The notes: a model not told the origin generated them from the letters alone. A stretch of DNA of 55,679 nucleotides from an uncultured Tessaracoccus sp. (GCF_947286155.1 NZ_CAMYPD010000014.1:1-55679), one strand, 5' to 3'. Shown: positions 1 through 7,938, numbered from the stretch's first letter. Made by a program: numbers and translations.

Positions 1-21
1 GGCTTCTGAACGCGGCCCCTG

Positions 22-44
22 CCGGGCAGGTGCAACCTGTGCGG
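22..44. repeat. Left copy of 23-bp inverted repeat
   Basis: These 23 bases are the exact reverse complement of 1535-1557, so the DUF4143 gene lies between perfect inverted copies. The core CAGGTGCAACCTG is itself near-palindromic. A degenerate direct copy lies at 1434-1453. The role is unknown; it could be a protein-binding site or a dispersed intergenic repeat. Confidence 0.7.
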
Positions 45-65
45 GCGGGCAGCCCTCTGAGTGAT

Positions 66-134
66 CCTGCAAGATACATCCTAGAACGCCTGTAAAACAC
101 GGCCTAGAAAGCCTGCAGAATCCGTTCTACTGTA
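66..134 (+). promoter_or_regulatory. Three 23-bp direct repeats upstream of the DUF4143 gene
   Basis: CCTGCAAGAT (66-75), CCTGTAAAAC (89-98) and CCTGCAGAAT (112-121) recur exactly every 23 bases. The first two units also share CCTAGAA in their second half. The array ends just before the start codon at 145 and contains a possible -10 (TACTGT, 128-133). Two-helical-turn spacing fits an operator array for an autoregulator; this is inference. Confidence 0.45.
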
Positions 135-144
135 AGCTTGCAGC

Positions 145-1404
145 ATGGATACGCGCGACGTCCTCGGCCAGCCCTACCGCCCCCGGATCATCGACGAGGT
201 GCTCGCCGATGCGCTGCAAACGGCCGGAGCCGTCGTGATTGAGGGGCCGCGCGCCTGCGGCAAGACCATGACTGGCCTGAATGCGGCCGCGTCGTACGTG
301 TTCATGGACGACGACGAAGCGCAAGCCAGGCTCGACGTGGCCCCTGCATCACTGCTCGACGGCGCATCTCCCAGGCTGCTGGATGAATGGCAAGTAGCGC
401 CTGGGGTATGGAATCGCGTGCGTCGCCGCGTCGATGCGCAGGCCAAGCCTGGCCAGTTCATCCTCACCGGTTCGGCGGTGCCGTTCGACGATGAGTCCAG
501 GCACACCGGAGCTGGGCGCTTTCTGAGGCTGCGGCAGCGCACGCTGGCTTGGGCTGAGCAGCCAGTGGGCGAGCCGACGGTGAGCCTCCAGGCCCTCTTT
601 CACCAGGAAGCGCCGCCGACGTCGGCCCCGCAGCTGACACTGACGCAACTCACCCAGCAGCTCGTCACGCCGGGGTTTCCTGCTATGACGACGTTGCCCC
701 CAGGTCGGGCGGCTCAACTACTACGCGCATATCTCACCGAGACCGCGCGCGTCGATGTGGCCCGGCTCGCGAATGTGCGGCATGACCCATCCGTCATGGA
801 GCGTTTGATTCGAGCGTTGGCTAGGGCAAGTGCGTCGGAAACGACGTTCCAAACGCTCCGGGCGGATGTGGCGGCCATTGCACCGAGCATCACCGTCGAC
901 ACGGTCGCCGGTTACGTCGGGCTGCTTGAGCGCCTCTTCGTCGTCGAGCAGCAGCCAGCGTGGGCACCGGGATTGCGCACGCGAGCGCGACTGAGGACCT
1001 CGCCGCGTTGGCATCTCGCTGACCCGGCACTGGCCGCCGCCGCGTTACGGGCAGATCAGCACGCGCTCTTCGAGGATCTGCTCACGACGGGAGTCTTGTT
1101 CGAAAGCGCAGCGGTGCACGACTTGTCGGTGTTGGTTGAGCCACTGGGCGGGCGTGTCTATCACTATCGGGACTCGAACGGACACGAGATCGATGCCATC
1201 GTCGAGTTGCCCGACGGGCGCTGGGGCGCCATCGAGATCAAGCTGGGGGAGAGACAGGTGCCCCAAGGTGCAGCGACGTTGGCGAAAGCCGTCGCGCAGA
1301 TTGACAGCGAGCCGGCCTTTCGCCTCGTACTCACTGCACTGGGCGGTACGTACTGCCTCGACGACGGCACCGTTACGTGCTCCTTGGCTGCCCTCTGCCC
1401 TTGA
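145..1404 (+). CDS. DUF4143/AAA_14 ATP-binding protein
   Basis: The 419-residue protein has an N-terminal AAA ATPase domain with a Walker A motif at residues 34-41 (GPRACGKT) and a Walker B-like LLDEWQ near residue 75. A DUF4143 region follows. The C-terminal part carries EIDAIVE...GAIEIKLG, which resembles the restriction-endonuclease-like fold usual at the end of this family. The family is widespread and its substrate is not established; toxin-like, mobile-element and chaperone-type roles have been suggested. No clear Shine-Dalgarno is seen; the ATG follows three 23-bp direct repeats. The gene stands alone between inverted repeats, which fits an accessory cassette. Confidence 0.85.
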   Translation: MDTRDVLGQPYRPRIIDEVLADALQTAGAVVIEGPRACGKTMTGLNAAASYVFMDDDEAQARLDVAPASLLDGASPRLLDEWQVAPGVWNRVRRRVDAQAKPGQFILTGSAVPFDDESRHTGAGRFLRLRQRTLAWAEQPVGEPTVSLQALFHQEAPPTSAPQLTLTQLTQQLVTPGFPAMTTLPPGRAAQLLRAYLTETARVDVARLANVRHDPSVMERLIRALARASASETTFQTLRADVAAIAPSITVDTVAGYVGLLERLFVVEQQPAWAPGLRTRARLRTSPRWHLADPALAAAALRADQHALFEDLLTTGVLFESAAVHDLSVLVEPLGGRVYHYRDSNGHEIDAIVELPDGRWGAIEIKLGERQVPQGAATLAKAVAQIDSEPAFRLVLTALGGTYCLDDGTVTCSLAALCP

Positions 1405-1433
1405 GTGTGCCGCATCGTGGGTGTCCCGGCCCA

Positions 1434-1557
1434 GGCAGGCGTAACCTGTGCGGCTCTGTCCCGGAATAGGTGTCACTTGCCTAGCTGCGACGAGGCGTCG
1501 TCGGGAGGCAGGTGACACTTGATCCGCTCTGTTGCCGCACAGGTTGCACCTGCCCGG
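1434..1557. repeat. Repeat cluster with hairpin and right copy of 23-bp inverted repeat
   Basis: This non-coding stretch has a degenerate direct copy of the 22-44 repeat at 1434-1453, a hairpin with 15-bp arms (1468-1482 and 1506-1520, two G-U pairs), and the exact inverted copy at 1535-1557. The pieces share the pattern AGGYGNNAC(C/T)TG. It may terminate the DUF4143 transcript or bind a regulator; no T-run follows the hairpin. Confidence 0.55.
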
Positions 1558-1638
1558 GCGCGCCGGGCACCCCCCACCCCCACCCACACCACCCGACGAC
1601 GCCGGACGCCGCGCGCAGGTTCCGGGTAGGCTCGCGGG

Positions 1639-2448
1639 GTGCACTATCTGCTTCCCGACGACACCGTGCCGGGTGCGTTTCGTGTGATGTTCGGGCCGAC
1701 GCAGCAGTCGTGGGTCGACCCGTCGCGCCCCGACTTCCTCGTCTTCGAGTACGTCCAGCAGATCGCCCTCCTCCTCGACCACACCGCCCTGCGCGCCCCC
1801 GACAACAACCGTCTCCGCATCGTCCACATCGGCGGCGGCGGTCTCACCATCCCGCGCTGGGTCGCGTGGCGCCGCCCGCACACCGCGCAGGTGGTGTGCG
1901 AACCCAACGTCGAGCTCACCGAGGAAGTCCGCCGCAAAACTCCGCTGCCGAAGCGCTCCGGCATCAAGGTGCGCGACGTCGACGGGCGCACCGGGCTCCA
2001 AGCCATGCCCGACGAGTGGGCCGACGTGGTGATCGTCGACGCGTTCAACGGCGCTCAGGTACCGCCGGAGCTGGTCACGTCGGAGGCGTTCGATGAGATC
2101 CGACGGGTCACCCGCGGCGAATCTGTGGTCATCCTGAACTGCACCGACCGCGCCCCCTTCACCTGGTCGAAGCGCGTCGCGGCGGGCATCCAACGGCGGT
2201 GGCGCCACTTCCTCGTCGGCGCTGAACCTGCCGTTCACAAGGGTCGACGGTACGGCAACCTGCTGTTCGTCGGAGCCCTCGAGCAGCCGGACCTCCGCGG
2301 CATCGCCCGCGCATCCGCCGGGCTGTCGGCGGGGTATCGTTGGTTGTCCGGCAAGGAAGCGGCCGCCTGGCCCGGCGGCGCGGACCCCTTCGTCGACGAC
2401 GATTCTGAGGCCTCGCCCGAGCCCATCCACTCCAAACTCTGGTTCTAG
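1639..2448 (+). CDS. Spermidine synthase-like methyltransferase-fold protein
   Basis: The 269-residue protein has the Rossmann methyltransferase-like fold of spermidine synthases. The cofactor-binding glycine motif is VHIGGGGLTIPRWV near residue 57, and ADVVIVDAFNG near residue 130 matches the acidic loop. Many actinobacteria carry such spermine/spermidine synthase-like proteins with no proven polyamine activity, so the substrate is unknown. The GTG start lies six bases after TAGGCT (1627-1632), a -10-like hexamer, so the mRNA is probably leaderless. The next gene (sortase-like) starts about 40 bases downstream and may be cotranscribed. Confidence 0.75.
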   Translation: MHYLLPDDTVPGAFRVMFGPTQQSWVDPSRPDFLVFEYVQQIALLLDHTALRAPDNNRLRIVHIGGGGLTIPRWVAWRRPHTAQVVCEPNVELTEEVRRKTPLPKRSGIKVRDVDGRTGLQAMPDEWADVVIVDAFNGAQVPPELVTSEAFDEIRRVTRGESVVILNCTDRAPFTWSKRVAAGIQRRWRHFLVGAEPAVHKGRRYGNLLFVGALEQPDLRGIARASAGLSAGYRWLSGKEAAAWPGGADPFVDDDSEASPEPIHSKLWF

Positions 2449-2487
2449 TCTCTCCGCGGCCCGGCGGGAGTGCGCCACAATAGGCCC

Positions 2488-3150
2488 ATGGCCGATGAGA
2501 CGAAGCGCGGAGTCACCCCAGGCAGGATGCTGCTGGCGCTGGGCGTCCTGATCCTCGTCGCAGTGCTCGCGGTTGCGGGCAGGGCGCTGTGGTTGTTCGT
2601 CGGCACGAACATGGCCGCACAAGGCCCGACAGCAGACGCGCTCAAGCGAGCCGAATCCGCCGTCGCAAAGCGCCCTGACAAGGCCAAATCCGAGGCCGAG
2701 CTGCCCCTACCCACCGCCGGCGAGCCCACCTGGGTGCTGGAGATCCCCAAACTCCACCTCCGCACCGCCATCATCGCCGGCACCACCCCCGACGACCTGC
2801 GCCGCGGCGTGGGCTGGTACCCGACGACGAACCTCCCCGGTGAGATCGGCAACATGGCTATTGCCGGGCACCACACCACCGACGGCAAACCCTTCGCACG
2901 GCTGCAGCACCTGGTGAGCGGCGACGAGGTCATCGTCGAGACGAGCCTCGCGCGCTATATCTATGAGGTGCGCGTGGCGCCGAACGACCTCACCGTGCAG
3001 CGCGACGACTCGTGGGTGCTCGAGGCGGTGCCCGGCCAAGACGAGCCGCCGCAGCAGCCCTGGCTCACCCTCACCACCGACCAAGACCTCATCCCCACCG
3101 ACGATCGCTCCGTGGCGTTCGCTGTGCTCACCCGCGAAGAGCGACGGTGA
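2488..3150 (+). CDS. Class E/F sortase-like protein lacking the catalytic cysteine
   Basis: The 220-residue protein has one N-terminal membrane segment (about residues 13-35) and a sortase beta-barrel. The catalytic histidine region is NMAIAGHH (H128) and a conserved arginine follows in DDRSVAFAVL. At the nucleophile position the usual LTLTTC motif reads LTLTTD, with Asp198 encoded by GAC at 3079-3081. The frame is continuous on both sides, so this is a substitution and not a frameshift. A GTG at 2470 in the same frame is possible; the ATG at 2488 gives the better N-terminus. No LPXTG-type substrate or pilin gene is adjacent. It is probably inactive as a transpeptidase and may serve as a scaffold or be decaying. 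Confidence 0.8.
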   Translation: MADETKRGVTPGRMLLALGVLILVAVLAVAGRALWLFVGTNMAAQGPTADALKRAESAVAKRPDKAKSEAELPLPTAGEPTWVLEIPKLHLRTAIIAGTTPDDLRRGVGWYPTTNLPGEIGNMAIAGHHTTDGKPFARLQHLVSGDEVIVETSLARYIYEVRVAPNDLTVQRDDSWVLEAVPGQDEPPQQPWLTLTTDQDLIPTDDRSVAFAVLTREERR

Positions 3151-3190
3151 ACCGCGGAGCGGGTGCATCGAGACGCGGGCTCGGCTGGGG

Positions 3191-3273
3191 AAACTGCAAA
3201 ACTCGCCATCAGACGCAACCCTCCCCGCTCACGCAAGCGTGAGGCTCTCAACTGATGGCGAGTTTTGCAGTTT
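3191..3273. repeat. Long-arm hairpin element E1
   Basis: Perfect 22-bp inverted arms (3191-3212 and 3252-3273) surround a 39-base loop, which itself contains CTCACGC-AA-GCGTGAG. The arms recur almost unchanged at 21237-21317, where the loop is also 39 bases long but of different sequence. It lies downstream of the sortase-like gene. It could terminate transcription or belong to a small mobile palindrome family. Confidence 0.75.
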
Positions 3274-3289
3274 GGTGCGGGATGATTGC

Positions 3290-3335
3290 GACTCGCCGCC
3301 CTCGACGACGGCTCAATCATCGGTTGCAAGCCTCC
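3290..3335 (+). repeat. Direct repeat, left of the Abi locus
   Basis: This copy matches 4444-4490 with GACTCGCC at the start and the 20-base core GGCTCAATCATCGGTTGCAA (3310-3329; 4464-4483). The pair flanks the Abi-family gene, as expected if the gene and its surroundings were inserted or duplicated between repeats. Confidence 0.65.
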
Positions 3336-3388
3336 GCTGCTCAACCACGGGGGAGATCGAACCAGGCCCCCGACACTAGGGAGACGCG

Positions 3389-3417
3389 TTGCTCAGCTGC
3401 TTCAAGACAGATAAACT
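3389..3417 (+). promoter_or_regulatory. Predicted promoter of the Abi-family gene
   Basis: TTGCTC at 3389-3394 and TAAACT at 3412-3417 are separated by 17 bases. They lie about 80 bases before the GTG start at 3500, which has a clear AAGGAG ribosome-binding site. There is no experimental support. Confidence 0.4.
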
Positions 3418-3499
3418 GTGCAACAACATGACCGGTTCCGCTGCCCGCCTCGGTGGGAGTCCAGGGCCGGTCTTCGTTTAGTCCCCGCAAGGAGCGCGC

Positions 3500-4439
3500 G
3501 TGCGGCAAGCCAAGCAATTCAAGACCTACGCCGAACAGGTCGAGTTGCTCCGAGCGCGTGGCATGTACGTCGCTGACCCGCAAGAAGCAGAGCGTTTCTT
3601 GGCTCACCTGAACTACTATCGTGTGTCGGGCTATTGGTATCCGATGCGCCGTTTTCGTCCATGCGACGGGGGTAGCTCTCGATGAATTCGTCGACGGCGC
3701 ATCGTTCGACTTGGTAGTTGCGCTGTACGAGTTTGATGAGCGGCTACGCCATGCCGTATTCATCGAGCTAGACCGGGTAGAGATGGCTGTGAGAGCCACG
3801 CTCGGTTATGAACTAGGACGGATAGACCCCCTTGGTTACTTGAACCCGCAGCGCCTAGGTGCTCGAGCCCGCCGTCTGCGCCACGATGGGCGAAGTGCAC
3901 ACGATGTGTGGTTGGGGAAGTATCACTCGGCGCTCAAGACGTCGAAAGAGGTTTTTGTGGCTCACCACAGAGCCAATTACCGAGGTGAGTTGCCCACTTG
4001 GGCAGCTGTGGAGGTTATGAACTGGGGGATGCTGTCTCATTTGTTCGGGATGGCTCCAAACGTCGTCCGTAACCGCGTGGCCGTGCAGTGCGGCGCGAGC
4101 GGGCCTCAGCTGGAGTCATGGCTGAAATCCTTGAACATCGTCCGAAACTATGCGGCGCATCACGCTCGTATGTTCAACCGTGTGTATGACATCAAGCCCA
4201 AGTTAAATGACGACCCAAGGCTGGCGGCAGTTGCCGATTCGGTAAACCGCGCCTTTGGCCAGCTATCCCTGATCCAGTACCTACACCGCCAGTTGAAGCT
4301 GTCGGACGCTGACCGGCTGCCGAGGGTATTGGCTTCGTACCCAGATAATGCGATTGTTCCGCTGGTGCGAACCGGGGCTCCAGCAGGATGGCGGCAGCTT
4401 GCCCTTTGGGCATACGACGACACCGGCCCGGCCTTCTGA
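3500..4439 (+). pseudogene. Abi_2 (AbiD/AbiF-like) family gene with a +1 frameshift
   Basis: The first 54 or so codons encode an Abi_2 N-terminus (AKQFKTYAEQVELLRARGM, LNYYRVSGYWYP). The rest of the domain, from ALDEFVDGASFDLVVALYEFDERLRHAV to the end, is in the frame one base later. Removing one G from the G5 run at 3668-3672 restores a continuous protein of about 312 residues. Abi_2 proteins are linked to phage abortive infection. The gene is lower in GC than its neighbours and lies between direct repeats, which suggests acquisition. The frameshift may be real decay, slippage-based phase variation, programmed frameshifting or a sequencing error. Confidence 0.8.
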
Positions 4440-4443
4440 TTTC

Positions 4444-4531
4444 GACTCGCCACCTCCGGCGGCGGCTCAATCATCGGTTGCAAACCCCCGGTGGTTGAGT
4501 AGCGGCCGTAGGTCGGGTATCGAAACCCCGC
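4444..4531 (+). repeat. Direct repeat (right of the Abi locus) plus dispersed repeat copy
   Basis: Bases 4444-4490 repeat 3290-3335. The following 4489-4531 is a copy of the dispersed GGTGGTTGAGTAGC...GTATCGAAACC repeat that recurs at 6349, 17790, 17839 and 21101-21484. Nothing coding is apparent here. Confidence 0.65.
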
Positions 4532-4623
4532 CGACAGACGGAAGGCAACCCCACCCGACGACCGCGGTAACGCACCCACCCGCTGGTACTCTGGAAATGT
4601 ACAGCCACTGAAGGAGAGATTTC

Positions 4624-5226
4624 GTGGACCTCTTGATTCAAATTCTTCTCGGCATCCTTGCCCTCGTCGTCATTTTGGCCATCGTCGTTGTCATCTGGTG
4701 GATCTCGACGCACAACAGCCTTGTGCGCGGCCGCAACACCATTCAGGAATCGTGGCGGCAGATCGACGTCGAGCTGTCCCGTCGCTACGACCTCATCCCC
4801 AACCTGGTCGAGACGGTGAAGGGGTACGCGACGCACGAGCGTTCCACGCTGGAGTCGGTAATTCAGCACCGTAACCAGGCGTACGCGGCCGCAAACGCGG
4901 CGGGCCATGGGCCGTCGGAGGAGCGCGCTCAGGCGGAGTCGAAGCTGAGCCAAGAGGTGCGCAACCTGATGGTGTCGGTTGAGGCGTACCCTGAGATCAA
5001 GTCCAACCAGAACTTCATGCAGCTCCAGCGCCAGCTGGCTGACACCGAAGACCGCATCGCGAACAGCCGTCGCTTCTACAACGCGAACGTGCGCGACTAC
5101 AACACCCGCATCGAGTCGGTGCCCAGCAGCATCGTCGCCAACGCGGGCAAGTTTGAGAAGGCCACGTACTTCGAGATTCAGGATCCGACGGTACGCGAGG
5201 CCCCGCGCGTGAGCTTCGACAACTAA
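4624..5226 (+). CDS. LemA family protein
   Basis: This 200-residue protein has one N-terminal membrane segment (about residues 5-27, ILLGILALVVILAIVVVIWW), followed by the all-helical LemA domain. Typical motifs are SWRQIDVELSRRYDLIPNLV and NSRRFYNANVRDYNT. The long helical domain follows the single membrane segment; function is poorly defined, with proposed roles in envelope stress or membrane organisation. GTG start with a good AAGGAGA site eight or so bases upstream. The length is usual for the family. A strong hairpin follows, and no partner gene (such as a TPM-domain protein) is adjacent. Confidence 0.92.
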   Translation: MDLLIQILLGILALVVILAIVVVIWWISTHNSLVRGRNTIQESWRQIDVELSRRYDLIPNLVETVKGYATHERSTLESVIQHRNQAYAAANAAGHGPSEERAQAESKLSQEVRNLMVSVEAYPEIKSNQNFMQLQRQLADTEDRIANSRRFYNANVRDYNTRIESVPSSIVANAGKFEKATYFEIQDPTVREAPRVSFDN

Positions 5227-5250
5227 CACCGCCCATCCCCGCATCTCCCG

Positions 5251-5280
5251 TCCGCCCCGTGCCGCACGGTACGGGGCGGA
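5251..5280 (+). terminator. Hairpin after the LemA gene
   Basis: TCCGCCCCGT and ACGGGGCGGA pair perfectly over 10 bp; including a G-U pair, the stem reaches 13 bp around a GCAC loop. There is no T-run. It probably ends the LemA transcript before the DUF368 gene. Confidence 0.6.
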
Positions 5281-5317
5281 ATCATGCTCCGAAGATCATC
5301 CCCGACGAAAGGCGCCC

Positions 5318-6262
5318 ATGAGCAGCACCGACGAACTCCCTCGCCCGACGGTGGGTGGCATCATCTACAACGCCGTGCGCGGTGGTCTGATTGGGTTGGC
5401 CGAGCTCATCCCGGGCGTCTCCGGCGGCACGATCGCCCTTATCACCGGCGTCTACGAGCGCGTGCTCGACTCCGGCAACCACCTCATCAGCGCGGTGAAG
5501 ACGCTCATCGTGGGGCCTGATCGTCGCAAGGGCTTCGTCGCAGCGTGCAAGCGCGTGGACTGGTGGCTGCTCATCCCCATGCTCATCGGCATGGCGGCGA
5601 TGGTGCTCTCACTCGCGGGGGTGATGGCGGCGTTCGTCACCAATACCCCGACGTTATCCCGCGGCCTATTCATGGGCATGGTCGCGGCGTCGGTGGTAGT
5701 TCCCCTGCTCATGATCGACCGCCGCAGTGTGCGGCGGGAGCGTCTGTGGGTGTACGCGCTGGTGTTCGTCGTGGTCGCCGTCGCGGCGTTCCTCCTCACC
5801 TCCTCCGGCGCGGGTGCAGTGGTGCAGCAGCCGCCGCTGTGGATGGTGTTCTGTGCTGCCGCGGTGGCGATCTGCGCGCTGGCGCTGCCGGGTGTGTCGG
5901 GCTCGTTCTTCCTGCTGGTGGTGGGGCTCTACGCGCCAACCCTGAACGCCATCCACACCCGCGACCTCGGCTACATCGCCGTCTTCGGCCTCGGTGCGCT
6001 CACCGGCCTCGCGCTGTTCATCCGCGCGCTGCACTGGCTGCTGGAGCATCACCACACCGCGACGATGGTGGCGATGTCGGGGTTGCTGCTCGGTTCGCTG
6101 CGTGCGCTGTGGCCATGGCAGAGTGCCGACGGTGGTTTGCTCTCGCCGGGCAACGATGCTGTGGTCGTTGGGGGGTTAGCCCTGGTGGGTGTGGGCATCG
6201 TCGCGGCACTCGTCGTCACAGATCGGGTGTTGTCACGTCAGGCTCCCGCAGCCGATGGGTAG
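5318..6262 (+). CDS. DUF368 family undecaprenyl-phosphate transporter-like protein
   Basis: This 314-residue polytopic membrane protein has a glycine-rich signature near the N-terminus (GLAELIPGVSGGTIALITGVYE, about residues 26-48) and a second copy of the pattern at ALALPGVSGSFFLLVVGLY, as in DUF368 proteins. About eight membrane segments are apparent. The family has been shown in other bacteria to recycle undecaprenyl phosphate across the cytoplasmic membrane for envelope synthesis; that role here is inferred from family membership. The ATG follows GAAAGG. A perfect 19-bp hairpin 19 bases after the stop is its likely terminator. Confidence 0.88.
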   Translation: MSSTDELPRPTVGGIIYNAVRGGLIGLAELIPGVSGGTIALITGVYERVLDSGNHLISAVKTLIVGPDRRKGFVAACKRVDWWLLIPMLIGMAAMVLSLAGVMAAFVTNTPTLSRGLFMGMVAASVVVPLLMIDRRSVRRERLWVYALVFVVVAVAAFLLTSSGAGAVVQQPPLWMVFCAAAVAICALALPGVSGSFFLLVVGLYAPTLNAIHTRDLGYIAVFGLGALTGLALFIRALHWLLEHHHTATMVAMSGLLLGSLRALWPWQSADGGLLSPGNDAVVVGGLALVGVGIVAALVVTDRVLSRQAPAADG

Positions 6263-6280
6263 TGACGGCATCGTCGAAGA

Positions 6281-6324
6281 AAGAATGAGGGATTCCACCG
6301 AAAATGGTGGAATCCCTCATTCTT
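6281..6324. terminator. Perfect 19-bp hairpin, copy 1 of a three-copy family
   Basis: The arms 6281-6299 and 6306-6324 pair perfectly around GAAAAT. The same stem, built on GAATGAGGGATTCCACC, recurs at 35821-35866 and 36846-36887. The short loop and following TTTG fit a transcription terminator for the DUF368 gene. Exact reuse of the stem makes it a repeat family as well. Confidence 0.75.
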
Positions 6325-6348
6325 TGTTTGAGGTGTGTCTCGCCCGGT

Positions 6349-6434
6349 GGTTGAGTAGCGGGCGTAGCCCGCGTATCGAAACCCCGGGGATGATTTCGAT
6401 ACGCACCCTGCGGGTGCTACTCAATCATCGAAAT
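6349..6434. repeat. Head-to-head pair of dispersed repeats
   Basis: A forward copy (GGTGGTTGAGTAGCGGGCGT...TATCGAAACC) is followed by an inverted copy (TTTCGATACGCACC...GCTACTCAATCATCG), giving a large interrupted palindrome. The end of the inverted copy overlaps the last codons and supplies the TGA stop of the pyridoxine kinase gene on the minus strand. Confidence 0.75.
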
Positions 6435-7240
6435 GAGCGCTTGGACTCCTGGTAGCCGAGCTGGCGCACTTCGTCGAACGGGGTCGGCGGTTCGACGCGG
6501 TGCTGAATCGCGTACGTCACGAACTCCTTGGCGGTCTGCACGGCGTCGGGCACCGTCGCGCCCTTCGCGAGCTCTGCCGTGATCGCCGCCGCCAGGGTGC
6601 AGCCCGCGCCGGTGACGTAGCGCTCACCAATCTTCGGCGCACGGTACTCGGTGAAGGACTCCCCGTCGTAGAGCACATCGACGGCGTCGTCGCCCGGCAG
6701 CAGCGCGCCACCCTTCGCGACGACGTACGGCACGCCGCTCTCCTGAATGGCCTTCGCGGCCTCCTTGAGCGACTCCACGTCGGTCACCTTGATGCCCGAC
6801 AGAATCTCCGCCTCGATGGCGTTCGGGGTGAGCACGGTGGCGTGGGGGAGGATGCGCTTGCGCAGGAGGTCGTCGGTGGCCTTCGCGGCGGTGGCGGTGT
6901 CCTCCTTGCAGATGAGCACCGGGTCTACCACGACGTTGCGCCACTCGCGCTTGCCGAGCTCGTCGGCCACCGCGTCGATGGTGTCCGGCGCGCCGAGCAT
7001 ACCGATCTTCACCGTGTCGACAGGGTGCACGGCGGTGATGGCCTCGATCTGGTCGCGGATCACCTGAGCATCCACCGGCACGAAGCGGTGCCCCCAGCTG
7101 TTCTTCGGGTCGAACGACACGATGCACGTGAGCGCCGCGACGGCGAACGTGCCCAGCTCGTGGAACGTCTTGATGTCGGTTTGAGCTCCCGCGCCACCCG
7201 TGGCCTCGGAGCCCGCAATCGTAAATGCGTAATTCACCAT
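6425..7240 (-). CDS. Pyridoxine/pyridoxal kinase (ThiD-like ribokinase fold)
   Basis: This 271-residue kinase phosphorylates B6 vitamers with ATP in the cytoplasm. It matches the Bacillus PdxK type, which derives from the ThiD (HMP kinase) family. Supporting motifs are TIAGSEATGGAGAQTDIKTF at the N-terminus, FDPKNSWGH, VVVDPVLICK and the anion-hole/catalytic segment YVTGAGCTLAAAITAELAKG. An HMP-kinase role cannot be excluded, but the NSW segment and GAGC favour B6. The ATG at 7240 gives the family's usual N-terminus MVNYAFTIAGS; in-frame codons upstream are not needed. The stop codon lies inside a dispersed repeat. It is divergent from the TrmH-like gene. Confidence 0.83.
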   Translation of the reverse strand: MVNYAFTIAGSEATGGAGAQTDIKTFHELGTFAVAALTCIVSFDPKNSWGHRFVPVDAQVIRDQIEAITAVHPVDTVKIGMLGAPDTIDAVADELGKREWRNVVVDPVLICKEDTATAAKATDDLLRKRILPHATVLTPNAIEAEILSGIKVTDVESLKEAAKAIQESGVPYVVAKGGALLPGDDAVDVLYDGESFTEYRAPKIGERYVTGAGCTLAAAITAELAKGATVPDAVQTAKEFVTYAIQHRVEPPTPFDEVRQLGYQESKRSFR

Positions 7241-7314
7241 GCGGGAAATCCTAGTGCCGCCCGACGCATCCGCGCCTCTTCGCCCAGCCGGTGTCGTCAC
7301 CGTATGCTGAGCCC

Positions 7315-7938
7315 GTGACTACCCCCGACGATGACCCCACGGCGCCGAACGTCGGCGTCGGCCCGCACCCTGAGCCCTGGCCCGACGACCCGCGCCTCGA
7401 CGCCACCCTCCTCGCCGAGGGCGACCGTCGCAACGTGCTCGACGAGTTCCGGTACTGGAGCGTGGAAGCCATCGTCGCAGAGCTCGACAAGCATCGTGCG
7501 CCGCTACATGTCGCCATCCAAAACTGGGAACACGACTTCAACATCGGCTCCATGGTGCGCACCGCCAACGCCTTCAACGTCGCGGGCGTGCACATCGTCG
7601 GGAAGCGACGGTGGAACCGCCGCGGCGCGATGGTCACCGACCGCTACCTCCACGTCCACCACCACCCCGACGAAGCCTCCCTCTTCGCGTTCCTCCGCGA
7701 CGCCGGCATCACGCCCGTGGGCGTCGACAACCTGGTCGGCTCCGTGCCGCTGGAAACCACTGTTCTGCCCACGCGCACCTGCCTCATCTTTGGCTCCGAA
7801 GGCCCAGGCCTCACCGACGATATGGTCGCCGGCTGCGAGAAACTCGTCGCCATCACGCAGTACGGCTCGACGCGCAGCATGAACGCCGGCGCCGCGGCCG
7901 CCATCGCCATGTATCACTGGCGCCTGCACCACGAATGA
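7315..7938 (+). CDS. TrmH/SpoU family RNA methyltransferase
   Basis: This protein of about 207 residues has the SPOUT motifs. Motif 1 is NIGSMVRTANAFNVAGVHIVG, motif 2 is LIFGSEGPGLTDDMV and motif 3 is TQYGSTRSMNAGAAAAIAMYHW. It should use S-adenosylmethionine to methylate a ribose 2'-OH in tRNA or rRNA; the exact site cannot be told. The chosen GTG at 7315 follows TATGCT (7303-7308) by six bases, which suits a leaderless mRNA; a GTG at 7291 in frame would add eight residues. It is convergent with nothing and probably monocistronic. Confidence 0.88.
   Translation: MTTPDDDPTAPNVGVGPHPEPWPDDPRLDATLLAEGDRRNVLDEFRYWSVEAIVAELDKHRAPLHVAIQNWEHDFNIGSMVRTANAFNVAGVHIVGKRRWNRRGAMVTDRYLHVHHHPDEASLFAFLRDAGITPVGVDNLVGSVPLETTVLPTRTCLIFGSEGPGLTDDMVAGCEKLVAITQYGSTRSMNAGAAAAIAMYHWRLHHE

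Noticed and set aside
1045..2622. Long 525-codon open frame on the minus strand
   Set aside because: It is antisense to the DUF4143 and spermidine-synthase-like genes. Its composition (runs of R, G, V and H) is that of a GC-rich shadow frame, with no recognisable domain.
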